Shown here piece after piece: positions 9,894-17,326 of a DNA stretch of 64,000 nucleotides. The translations under genes and the position numbers were made by a program. The notes beneath the pieces were generated by a model that made no database searches, was not told where the DNA came from, and worked only from the letters and a program-made list of their open reading frames with translations. Position 1 is the first letter of the stretch. Each line of letters opens with the position of its first letter. This DNA is from a virus: IMG/VR virus record IMGVR_UViG_3300042691_038490, positions 1 through 64,000 of that record; one strand, written 5' to 3'.

Positions 9894-10982
9894 TTAGACT
9901 ACTAGACCAACGATTGCGCGAGCATCAATACAAACGCGACCTTCTTCGAGAGAACCGTAGAAACCAGTTTTCTCTGAACGGGCAACGAATTGATCGTCTG
10001 GGAGAACAGTGAATGTTCCACCGGACTCTGCTTGGCGAGCGATTGGGCGAATAAATGCTTCTTTGCTTAGGTCAAGACCAATAGCAAGTTCTTTTGTAAC
10101 GCTATCAAAAGATTGTGAACCTTTGAATGCATTGAAAAGAGCACTGTATTTTTGGCCTACGCCTAGTTCAACCAATTCATGGATGGTAACACCATAAAGT
10201 GATTCTGTACCAGCACCACGATAGATTTCCTCACGGACGTTATCTGGAAGATTTGTTCCAGTTCCAGCGGAAACTGTGAATGGTTGGTAAGCGAAAGCGC
10301 GGATATCAGCTTTGATCTCTGGACTTACGAATAAATCGGTTAGTCCATAGGAATCAGTGGTTGTGCCACCAGCATAAGAAGTATTAATTCTTTTTACTAG
10401 TGTCATTAGACTGTTGAGATCAGAGAGTTGGAATGTGCCACCGGTAGCAGCTGTGGTAATATGACCACCAGCTACGCCGTTGTTTGTGCCAACTGCTGGA
10501 GTACGAGCTTCGGCTAGGGCCTTTAGAACTACTGCCCAAGCATTACGTTCTTGTTTTACAAGAACTTCATTGCTCATTCTCTCGACTGCTTTGCTTACTA
10601 CGTCGAGACGACCACGACGAGCATAGCGTTTTAGGAAGCTTACAGCACTATCTAGACGATAGGTGGAAACTTTTAGTTCACTGAAGCCTTCTACTGTTGA
10701 AGAAGGAAGACCGCCTGCTACATTTTGACTCCAAACTGTAACATAGTCTTGACCTTGATCGAACCATAGATCGAGAGGAAGACTTGGATTATCGTCTTCG
10801 TCATATGGTGCGTCAGAGTAGATTGCACTGGCTGTACCAGCTTGCATTAGAACCTTACTTACGACTGGTCCAATGAAAGCAGCAAAAGCCTCAGAAGCTT
10901 CGCGAGCTACTGCAACATCTCTGCTGCCCATAGCTTTTACAAGCTCAACTTGTTCTGGGGTATTTTTTAGTTTGATTTTCAT
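9894..10982 (-). CDS. Major capsid protein (HK97 fold)
   Basis: 362 residues. It forms the head shell. N-terminal helix-rich segment (about 1-45), a central region with the 'QNVAGGLPSSTVEGFSEL' loop, and a C-terminal 'VTIHELVELG' to 'LDLSKEAFIRPIARQ' region fit an HK97-type coat protein. A strong SD (AAGGAG) precedes the start, a terminator follows, and codon use is richer in optimal codons than the neighbours, all fitting very high expression. The gene follows the putative decoration and protease-scaffold genes, the standard order. Confidence 0.9.
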   Translation of the reverse strand: MKIKLKNTPEQVELVKAMGSRDVAVAREASEAFAAFIGPVVSKVLMQAGTASAIYSDAPYDEDDNPSLPLDLWFDQGQDYVTVWSQNVAGGLPSSTVEGFSELKVSTYRLDSAVSFLKRYARRGRLDVVSKAVERMSNEVLVKQERNAWAVVLKALAEARTPAVGTNNGVAGGHITTAATGGTFQLSDLNSLMTLVKRINTSYAGGTTTDSYGLTDLFVSPEIKADIRAFAYQPFTVSAGTGTNLPDNVREEIYRGAGTESLYGVTIHELVELGVGQKYSALFNAFKGSQSFDSVTKELAIGLDLSKEAFIRPIARQAESGGTFTVLPDDQFVARSEKTGFYGSLEEGRVCIDARAIVGLVV

Positions 10983-11001
10983 TTTTAAATTTCTCCTTAA
11001 A

Positions 11002-11619
11002 TTAGAAGTTGAGTTTGATTAGAGCAACACCATTTACTGGTACGCTAAGTAGTGTGCCAACTTTATTGCTTGGGGTTGCACCACCAGCAGTACTATTGAC
11101 TGTACTTAGTTCACCTGCGTTTAGGTTACTTAGATAAACTCCTGCACCAACTGTTGCAGTATTAGAAATTTCAGTTCCACTATAGACGACTACGCCTTTA
11201 GTTAAAACTGGAACGCCTTGACCACTAACTACTACGTTTTTCTCAGCGGCTTTACGTGGATTGAAAACTAGTTTCTCACCATTTTCGTCTAGCTCTTGAG
11301 TACTGATTAGTGTGATTCCAAGGGCAGCGTCACCAGATGAAGCTGCGCTTACTTTTGATGTTAAAGCATAACGATTGGAAACTGTATTTGCAAAACCAGC
11401 GCCTACTAGACCAGCTAAATCAACTGGTACTGTTCCTAGGAAGCCTGTGCCTCCTGGAGTTGTTGAGGCTACTACTGGTTGAAAACCGTTGCCAATAACT
11501 TTTACTACTGTACCTGCGGTAGCAATAACGCCATTAGCGTCTTGCGCACCATCAAAGGCAAATAGGTTGACTACATCGTGTTCGCTGTAGTCTCTGAATG
11601 GTCTTAGTGTATGTGCCAT
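11002..11619 (-). CDS. Head structural protein, probable decoration or stabilisation protein
   Basis: 205 residues, Gly/Ala/Val-rich, beta-strand rich, with no catalytic motif or membrane helix. It lies between the scaffold-protease and the coat gene, with a strong SD (AAGGAGA) and highly expressed codon use like the coat gene. Position and composition suggest a capsid cement or decoration protein. A direct family match was not recognised. Confidence 0.75.
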   Translation of the reverse strand: MAHTLRPFRDYSEHDVVNLFAFDGAQDANGVIATAGTVVKVIGNGFQPVVASTTPGGTGFLGTVPVDLAGLVGAGFANTVSNRYALTSKVSAASSGDAALGITLISTQELDENGEKLVFNPRKAAEKNVVVSGQGVPVLTKGVVVYSGTEISNTATVGAGVYLSNLNAGELSTVNSTAGGATPSNKVGTLLSVPVNGVALIKLNF

Positions 11620-11637
11620 ATTATTTCTCCTTATTTA

Positions 11638-13173
11638 TTAGTTTATGTCAAATCCTTCAAAACCGAAAGCTTTACTATACTTTTCGCGTAGTGAAACTTC
11701 AGCGGTTGTTGTTGAATTTGGGATTGAAGTCTTTTCAACGTTTGCGTTGTCTAGAACTTCATCTACAACTTCGGTTGCAGATTGTTCAGAAGATGTTGAG
11801 GCTTTTGTTTCCTCTTTAACTTCAGAAGCTTTTGCTTTCATGTCTTCTTCTTTCATCATGTCCATTTTAGCTTTTTTAGCAGCTTTATTTTTTTCTTTCA
11901 TTAGAACTGCCATTTTCTTTTTATAAGCGGCAAATGCTTCTTCGTCTAAATCTTTGATATCGCTAGCTAAAATTTGACGATCTTCGTCAGATAGCTCAAA
12001 TTCTTCGTCAAGAGCAGCCATTCTTAGATTGAATGCTTCTTCTTTAGCTTTAGCTACTTTTTCTTCTTCGAGTTTAGCAAGAGCAGCCTTGAGTTTTTCA
12101 AGTTCTTCTTTTACTTTTTCACCCTCGGCAGAAAGTGCTTCGTATTTTTCTTGAGCAGCTTTAATAGCAACATCTTTTTCATTCTTTTCAGCTACAAAAG
12201 CTTCAGAAGCTTTCTTTAGCTCTTCTTGAATGAAATCTGTTACGCTAGAAGCTGTGACTTGCTTTAGTAGCTCGTCAGTAATTTGATTGATATTTTCTAT
12301 TTTCATAATTATTCTGTTTATAACTCCTTCTTCATTTACAGTATTTTCTGTATTTTGTGAAATGTTATTTTCACCATTATTAGAGGATTCAGATTCTTCT
12401 TTAGATTTAAATTCAATAACAGCTACTTTATCTTCATCTTTTACAGCTACGCCCTGTACATCAGCAGCTGGATTTGATGTTAATCCTATACCTAAAGGAA
12501 TAACATCTCCTACTACTTGACGATAAATATAGGTATTATTGTTAATTTTACCTGTTCCTCCAAAAGCTTTAAGATTTTTACTTAACTTATCTTTTTCTTC
12601 CTCATCTGTAACAAATTTAGCATCTTCTAGATTTTTATTATTATTATCTAACAGTACTAGATCATATTCACTAAATCCAAGTTCCCAAGAAGCACTTACT
12701 TTCATATAATTTTCACTAGAAGGATCATTACTTTCTTCAATTAGATTAGCGAGTTGAGGATTAATAATTTTCCACATTACTCCACCTAGAGTAATATAAA
12801 ATGGCTCTTTCATAGATTTAACGTCTAATTCAGCAAGGCTTTCATTTGTTCCAAATTTACTAAAACTAGCCGTCAATATGCATCCTACTACTCTAGAACG
12901 ATCATGTTCTATATTTATTGGTTTATTTACAAAATTCTTTACCATCTCAGCTGCTGTAGCTGAATTTATGACATCGCCATTCTTATTCACTCTGTTAACA
13001 ACACAAGCATCAAATGCGATAGGAAGCAAATCTATGTTTTTAGATGTATCAACATCTGGTAGAAATTTTTTCAAATTAGTCATTGAAGCAAGAGATAGAT
13101 ATTTATCTTTTTCTTCACTAACTACTGGTTTAATATGAAGATTAGCAAAAGTTGTATTATATTTGAATTCCAT
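11638..13173 (-). CDS. Probable prohead protease-scaffold fusion
   Basis: 511 residues. Residues about 1-245 are globular and contain 'KPINIEHDRSRVVGCI' (candidate catalytic His), 'YMKVSASWELGF' (candidate Ser) and 'DVIPLGIGLTSNPAAD'. From about residue 290 to 440 the chain is a long highly charged coiled coil (repeated EEK, KAK), typical of a scaffold core, followed by a Ser/Thr-rich tail. It would assemble the prohead and cleave itself and the coat. Family knowledge: many phages join a capsid maturation protease to the scaffold in one chain. The catalytic residues here are proposed by eye. Confidence 0.7.
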   Translation of the reverse strand: MEFKYNTTFANLHIKPVVSEEKDKYLSLASMTNLKKFLPDVDTSKNIDLLPIAFDACVVNRVNKNGDVINSATAAEMVKNFVNKPINIEHDRSRVVGCILTASFSKFGTNESLAELDVKSMKEPFYITLGGVMWKIINPQLANLIEESNDPSSENYMKVSASWELGFSEYDLVLLDNNNKNLEDAKFVTDEEEKDKLSKNLKAFGGTGKINNNTYIYRQVVGDVIPLGIGLTSNPAADVQGVAVKDEDKVAVIEFKSKEESESSNNGENNISQNTENTVNEEGVINRIIMKIENINQITDELLKQVTASSVTDFIQEELKKASEAFVAEKNEKDVAIKAAQEKYEALSAEGEKVKEELEKLKAALAKLEEEKVAKAKEEAFNLRMAALDEEFELSDEDRQILASDIKDLDEEAFAAYKKKMAVLMKEKNKAAKKAKMDMMKEEDMKAKASEVKEETKASTSSEQSATEVVDEVLDNANVEKTSIPNSTTTAEVSLREKYSKAFGFEGFDIN

Positions 13174-13175
13174 AA

Positions 13176-13760
13176 TTAAACCTCAAATGTAAAGGTAATG
13201 CGATCATCTTCATCATCAAGATAAAGTTCATCAGCACTAACGAAATCAAAATCATTTAAATTATAATTTTTAATATCTTCGTCTGCTTGATTAAAGTCTT
13301 CATCACTAGGTTCGAAATTAGCTTCAATTGTATAATCATTAGATGAAGCGCGAGCAATATCGCTATCAGCTTTGCGATAAGCATCTTTTACTGGTTTACC
13401 ACTTACCATTCTAAGAAACATATTGACTCTTGCCATGGCCCATTGACCACGAGTTTTTCCTGGTCTATGAGAGGAAGAAAATGCACCAGCGCCACGACGA
13501 TATACTTTTTTAAGTTGGCCTAATGTTACTTTTTTCTTGTATTTAGAATTATGTTCTTTTACTTTATTTTTTAAAGCTTCAATTACTTTTTTAGAAAAAT
13601 CTATAGCTTTATCACTTTTTGTACCAGCACTTCCTGGTTTATTGCGACTAGAACCTTTGCGACGTTCTGATGGTTTAGCTGGGGTTTGTGCAGAAGATTT
13701 AGGACCACGTCTTTTGGCCTTTAAGAATTCAAAGCCATATTGTTCTGAATCATAATTCAT
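13176..13760 (-). CDS. DUF5824-like phage protein
   Basis: 194 residues. The basic middle contains 'LGQLKKVYRRGAGAFSSSH' followed by 'RPGKTRGQWAMARVNMFL', the signature of a protein family common in large phages (DUF5824 from memory). The N-terminus is Lys/Arg/Ser-rich and disordered, and the C-terminus is very acidic (about 155-194). It lies 2 nt upstream of the protease-scaffold gene. Function is unknown; a prohead or packaging role is suggested only by position. Confidence 0.75.
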   Translation of the reverse strand: MNYDSEQYGFEFLKAKRRGPKSSAQTPAKPSERRKGSSRNKPGSAGTKSDKAIDFSKKVIEALKNKVKEHNSKYKKKVTLGQLKKVYRRGAGAFSSSHRPGKTRGQWAMARVNMFLRMVSGKPVKDAYRKADSDIARASSNDYTIEANFEPSDEDFNQADEDIKNYNLNDFDFVSADELYLDDEDDRITFTFEV

Positions 13761-13772
13761 ATATTTATTAAT

Positions 13773-13779
13773 ATTACAC
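13773..13779 (-). promoter_or_regulatory. Late-gene GTGTAAT motif
   Basis: GTGTAAT lies 12 nt before the ATG at 13760, at the head of the capsid operon (13760 to 9894). Confidence 0.65.
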
Positions 13780-13799
13780 TTTAATTTAATTAATTTAAA

Positions 13800-13949
13800 T
13801 TATTTTTTCTTTAATTCTTCTGTAGCATCAGCCGCAGATCCCATTGTAGCAGTATCTGGATATTTAGTAGGTAATTCTCTGCTTTGGTAACTTGAGTCTG
13901 AACAGGAAGTCAATATAAATAATAATGATAATACAATATATTTCACCAT
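13800..13949 (-). CDS. Small lipoprotein
   Basis: 49 residues: Met-Val-Lys, hydrophobic segment, lipobox LTSC with the lipidated Cys at residue 16, then a short polar tail ending in Lys-Lys-Lys. It has its own GTGTAAT motif 5 nt upstream of the ATG. It lies just after the endolysin gene and is the third lipoprotein of this cluster. A small outer-membrane lipoprotein next to an endolysin could be a spanin-type component, but that is inference. Confidence 0.75.
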   Translation of the reverse strand: MVKYIVLSLLFILTSCSDSSYQSRELPTKYPDTATMGSAADATEELKKK

Positions 13950-13954
13950 AAAAT

Positions 13955-13961
13955 ATTACAC
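13955..13961 (-). promoter_or_regulatory. Late-gene GTGTAAT motif
   Basis: GTGTAAT lies 5 nt before the ATG of the 49-residue lipoprotein, between it and the endolysin stop codon. A transcript starting here would have almost no leader. Confidence 0.6.
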
Positions 13962-14657
13962 TTATTGATTTTTAAATTTTTCTGAAATAATCTTATCTGT
14001 TTCTTTTATATTATCTTTAGGATTAATTATTACATTTGCTAATGCTTCTTCTATAATTTTAGCTTCTGCATCTCTACGACGAACCATCCCCTTTTCTATG
14101 CCTCCACCAATCCAAATCCTTTTCATTTTTCTAACTTCTTCTGCAATTTGAGATAATATTTTTTCATCAAAGTTTTGTGTTCGTGCCATAATATCTCGAA
14201 TAGCTTTCATCTCTCTTCTTCTATCACCTTCGAGAGCTGCTCCTCTATTAAATACAAGACTAACTAATCCGCCCTTTGCATCTTCTGGAAGTTTATCAAA
14301 ATTTGGAAAAGTTTTCTGTGTTAAGTCATAAAATTTTTTAACTGTCTTATTCATAAAAACTTTGAGCGATAATTCCCAAGGTATAGTTATATCTTTTAAT
14401 CTACGAGCTAATTCCTTAGCTTGATATCCTTTTATTCCAACAACACGATATAATCTATCAAAAGTTTCTTTAGGTAAATTTTTCCAATCATTAGAGAATT
14501 CAGTTTTATTTACATAGCCAGCATCATAACCAACTCCAATAGTAACTCCACTTTGCTCTCCTGGCCATGTAGGATTCTTTAAAAATTTATTATAATAATT
14601 TTCGCCACCGCCCACTTCAAAATCAAATATAAGTTTAAGAGATTTATCGTTTAACAT
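13962..14657 (-). CDS. Endolysin, pesticin/T4-lysozyme-like muramidase
   Basis: 231 residues. It would cleave peptidoglycan at lysis. The N-terminus has 'FDFEVGGGENYY' (candidate catalytic Glu14) followed by 'PTWPGEQSGVTIGVGYDAGY' (Thr39, Asp45), which matches the lysozyme-like fold of pesticin C-terminal domains. 'LVSLVFNRGAALEGDRRREM' also fits. There is no signal peptide, so it needs a holin or other export; the holin-like gene at 15707-16006 lies upstream in the same group. The C-terminal 40 residues are polar and may be a linker. Confidence 0.85.
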   Translation of the reverse strand: MLNDKSLKLIFDFEVGGGENYYNKFLKNPTWPGEQSGVTIGVGYDAGYVNKTEFSNDWKNLPKETFDRLYRVVGIKGYQAKELARRLKDITIPWELSLKVFMNKTVKKFYDLTQKTFPNFDKLPEDAKGGLVSLVFNRGAALEGDRRREMKAIRDIMARTQNFDEKILSQIAEEVRKMKRIWIGGGIEKGMVRRRDAEAKIIEEALANVIINPKDNIKETDKIISEKFKNQ

Positions 14658-14664
14658 TTATATT

Positions 14665-15081
14665 TTAATTATTTATTTTATCTATTGTTTTATCTATGAT
14701 ATTATCTGCTGGTACTTTTTCTTTTAACCAAGAATTCATGACTCCAAAGTAAACAAGGTGTTCATTATCAATTAAAAATAAATCATTGCCATATCTGTCT
14801 TTATATGGAGCTATTCCAGCATCTTCAATTAATTCAATCGCTTTTTCTTTTTTAAATTTTACTTTATACATTTTGATAAGATTATTATATCTTTCTTTTG
14901 CAGAAGATGTAATTACTGCGCCATTATCAATAATAGCGATTAGTCCACCATTATCTTTGTTATAATTACTTGGAGTAGAAGCATCATAAGATGCAGTGCT
15001 ATCTTCTATCTTATCTGGTGTTATCGTAGCGCAACCAGTGAGAAAAAAATTAAGAACCAATATGCTTACGAATTTGTTCAA
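14665..15081 (-). CDS. Lipoprotein of the lysis region
   Basis: 138 residues. Signal segment MNKFVSILVLNFFLTGC with lipobox LTGC (Cys17), then a soluble domain with no recognised motif. It overlaps the upstream 65-residue gene by 32 nt, so the two may be translationally coupled. Its position directly before the endolysin suggests a role in the cell envelope during lysis, possibly as an outer-membrane spanin subunit. Confidence 0.75.
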   Translation of the reverse strand: MNKFVSILVLNFFLTGCATITPDKIEDSTASYDASTPSNYNKDNGGLIAIIDNGAVITSSAKERYNNLIKMYKVKFKKEKAIELIEDAGIAPYKDRYGNDLFLIDNEHLVYFGVMNSWLKEKVPADNIIDKTIDKINN

Positions 15082-15247
15082 GATCCTTCTCCTTGACTGC
15101 TTTTTCTATATCACTTTGATGATCAACTTCTTTTTGAGCTTGTTGACGCTCTTTCATTTCTTTGGTATTCTTGGCGCCAAACACGTTATTAATTGCTTCA
15201 AATATTCCACCAACAAGTCTAACAACTGCACCAAAAAGTTCTGTCAC
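15050..15247 (-). CDS. Small amphipathic or membrane-associated protein
   Basis: 65 residues. The first 25 (LFGAVVRLVGGIFEAINNVF) form an amphipathic or weakly hydrophobic helix and the rest is a highly charged helix ending 'EQIRKHIGS'. It starts 1 nt after the stop of the upstream lipoprotein and overlaps the next gene by 32 nt. It could be a membrane lesion or inner-membrane spanin-like protein; not recognised. Confidence 0.65.
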   Translation of the reverse strand: MTELFGAVVRLVGGIFEAINNVFGAKNTKEMKERQQAQKEVDHQSDIEKAVKEKDLEQIRKHIGS

Positions 15248-15248
15248 T

Positions 15249-15710
15249 TTACTCTACGTATTCTTCTGTAGCGTCTTTGCAACCACTTGCGATTGCATTA
15301 AGAACTTTTACAGCAAGAGCTGCGTCTCCATTTAACTTAGCAAATTGTGCGGCGTAGATATCTTTAAGAGCTACTACATATTTTGCCCAATGAGTTTTTT
15401 CTGCTGGAAGATAATCTGTAAGAGCTTTTTGAAGTTGATCTGGAGTTGGGGTTTGACCAATTGTGAGACTTTGAACAACAGTTGCTACATTGTTAATCAT
15501 CTTAGCTTTCTCAATTCTATCCTCTGGCGAAAGAGCTTGCTCAAGAACAACTGTGCAAGCAAGAATTACTGCTGGCTTGATATAAGGAAGAGCGTTCTCA
15601 ACCCCCGTGGTTCCGCCAACTTGATTATCTCCACCAGTATTAGTTGTTGAGCAACCAACCATAAAAATACCCATAAGGGCGATAGCGATTAGACTATTTA
15701 ATTTATTCAT
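15249..15710 (-). CDS. Lipoprotein of the lysis region
   Basis: 153 residues. Signal peptide ending in the lipobox MVGC (Cys20), then a Thr/Gly-rich linker and a helical domain with two more Cys residues. A ribosome site (GGAGAA) precedes the ATG, and the start overlaps the stop of the holin-like gene (ATGA). It is co-expressed with holin-like and endolysin genes. Function unknown. Confidence 0.8.
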   Translation of the reverse strand: MNKLNSLIAIALMGIFMVGCSTTNTGGDNQVGGTTGVENALPYIKPAVILACTVVLEQALSPEDRIEKAKMINNVATVVQSLTIGQTPTPDQLQKALTDYLPAEKTHWAKYVVALKDIYAAQFAKLNGDAALAVKVLNAIASGCKDATEEYVE

Positions 15711-16006
15711 ATATTTTCTCCATGTCCTATTTCTTTTTTTATTCTTTTCTTTGCTTCTTTTGTTTGAGCTACTTTACCACCAGTAACAGCAGCATCTTTA
15801 ACAGTTAATGCAAAAACTATTCCGCCAACAACTGCGATCAATTTAGAAATTCCAATTATATATTCTTCTGCTTTATCTGGAAGAAAAGCTACTAATGAAT
15901 TATCTCCGTGAATTGCAAATGCTGTAGTTACTGCTACTACTGTTATAATTCCTGATGTGGAAGATCTCCAATTTGGACCAAATAATTTAGATAGCATATT
16001 TTTCAT
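15707..16006 (-). CDS. Holin-like membrane protein
   Basis: 99 residues with two hydrophobic helices at about 17-33 (SGIITVVAVTTAFAIHG) and 50-68 (IIGISKLIAVVGGIVFALTV) and a basic C-terminal tail (KEAKKRIKKE). Size, topology and position at the head of a group with lipoproteins and an endolysin fit a holin. A GTGTAAT motif is 5 nt upstream of the ATG. Confidence 0.65.
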   Translation of the reverse strand: MKNMLSKLFGPNWRSSTSGIITVVAVTTAFAIHGDNSLVAFLPDKAEEYIIGISKLIAVVGGIVFALTVKDAAVTGGKVAQTKEAKKRIKKEIGHGENI

Positions 16007-16011
16007 AATAT

Positions 16012-16018
16012 ATTACAC
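16012..16018 (-). promoter_or_regulatory. Late-gene GTGTAAT motif
   Basis: GTGTAAT lies 5 nt before the ATG at 16006, at the head of the lysis group (16006 to 13962). Confidence 0.65.
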
Positions 16019-16093
16019 TATATTATAATTTATAATATAACAATTATCTAAAATAAATTGAAATATAATTATTTAAAATATATAATATTGAAA

Positions 16094-17326
16094 ATGTTTA
16101 AATGCATATCAAAATGTAGATTCTGTGAGCATAAAGATCTAAAAACAATAATAAATTTAAAAAAACAAACTATCCAAGGTTCTTTTATTTATCCTAATAA
16201 GAAAGAGCCACCAAAAACTAAAATTAATTCTATAATAAAAATTTGTAATGTTAAAACTGGAGGCTGTGGATTAGTTCAAAATCTTGTTACAATTGATCCA
16301 AATATACTATATTCAAATTATGGATACAGAAGTTCTATATCAAATACAATGAAAAAACATTTAAAGAAAATTGCAAATGATAGTTTAAATTTTTTTCAAA
16401 AAAATAAAATTACTCCAACAAAGATTTTAGATATTGGGGCTAATGACCTATATTTACTGCAACAATATCCCTCTAATGTTAAAAAAGTTGGTATTGATCC
16501 AAGTGAAATTATTAATGAAAGAAAAATAAAAAATATTAAAACAATTCAAGGATTTTATCCTAGTAAAAAAATTAAAGATACTTTTGATATTATTTGTTCA
16601 ATTGCGTGCTTTTATGATATTGATGATCCATTAAATTTCTGCAAAAATATAGAAAAAAATTTAAAACAAAATGGAATATGGATAGTTGAATTTGCTTACT
16701 TAAATTCCGTAATTAAAAATTTAGCGTATGATGGTATGGTTCATGAACATTTATGTCTATATTCTATGAAAACTTTTGAAAATATTTTAAAAAAAACAAA
16801 TTTAAAAATTTTAAATGTTCAAGAAAATGATGTAAATGGAGGTTCTTTACAGCTTTGGGTGGTTAAAAAAAATAATAATTTTTATAATAATAAATTCGAA
16901 AAAAACATAATAGATTTAAGAATGAAGGAATTTAATGAGAAAAGTAGCGATATAAAAATATATAAAAAATTTAGAAGAAGAATGTTAAAACATAAAAACC
17001 AATTAACTAAATTATTAAAAAAATTAAAATCGCAAGGTAATATAATACATATATATGGAATGTCTACAAAATTAAATACTATCTTATCTTATTGTGATAT
17101 TGGTCCAGAATTAATTGATTGCGCAGCAGAAAGAAGCAAACAAAAAATTGGAGCAAAAACTATAAGTAAAATACCAATAATTAGTGAAGAAGATAGTAGA
17201 AAAAATGCCGATGTTTATCTAGTTGGACCATATCATTTTAAAAACGAAATTTTAACTAGAGAAAAAGATGCTATTAAAGATGGTATTAAATTTATTTTTC
17301 CATTACCAAAAATAACTATTATTTAA
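16094..17326 (+). CDS. SAM-dependent sugar C-methyltransferase-like protein
   Basis: 410 residues. An N-terminal zinc-binding segment (CRFCEHKDL, later C..KTGGCGLVQ) is followed by 'YGYRSSISNTMKKHL', a SAM-binding Rossmann region starting 'ILDIGANDLYLLQQY', and a C-terminal domain (IIHIYGMSTKLNTIL). This order matches the sugar C-methyltransferases of nucleotide-sugar pathways (Methyltransf_13/11/14). The ATG at 16094 is preferred over a TTG 36 nt earlier because the zinc motif begins there. It is alone on the plus strand among minus-strand genes and is very AT- and Lys-rich, which suggests acquired cargo. It could modify host or virion glycans. No promoter or late motif was found upstream. 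Confidence 0.8.
   Translation: MFKCISKCRFCEHKDLKTIINLKKQTIQGSFIYPNKKEPPKTKINSIIKICNVKTGGCGLVQNLVTIDPNILYSNYGYRSSISNTMKKHLKKIANDSLNFFQKNKITPTKILDIGANDLYLLQQYPSNVKKVGIDPSEIINERKIKNIKTIQGFYPSKKIKDTFDIICSIACFYDIDDPLNFCKNIEKNLKQNGIWIVEFAYLNSVIKNLAYDGMVHEHLCLYSMKTFENILKKTNLKILNVQENDVNGGSLQLWVVKKNNNFYNNKFEKNIIDLRMKEFNEKSSDIKIYKKFRRRMLKHKNQLTKLLKKLKSQGNIIHIYGMSTKLNTILSYCDIGPELIDCAAERSKQKIGAKTISKIPIISEEDSRKNADVYLVGPYHFKNEILTREKDAIKDGIKFIFPLPKITII

Noticed and set aside
11645-11926. Plus-strand frame inside the protease-scaffold gene
   Set aside because: It is antisense to a long coiled coil whose skewed codons leave the other strand open.
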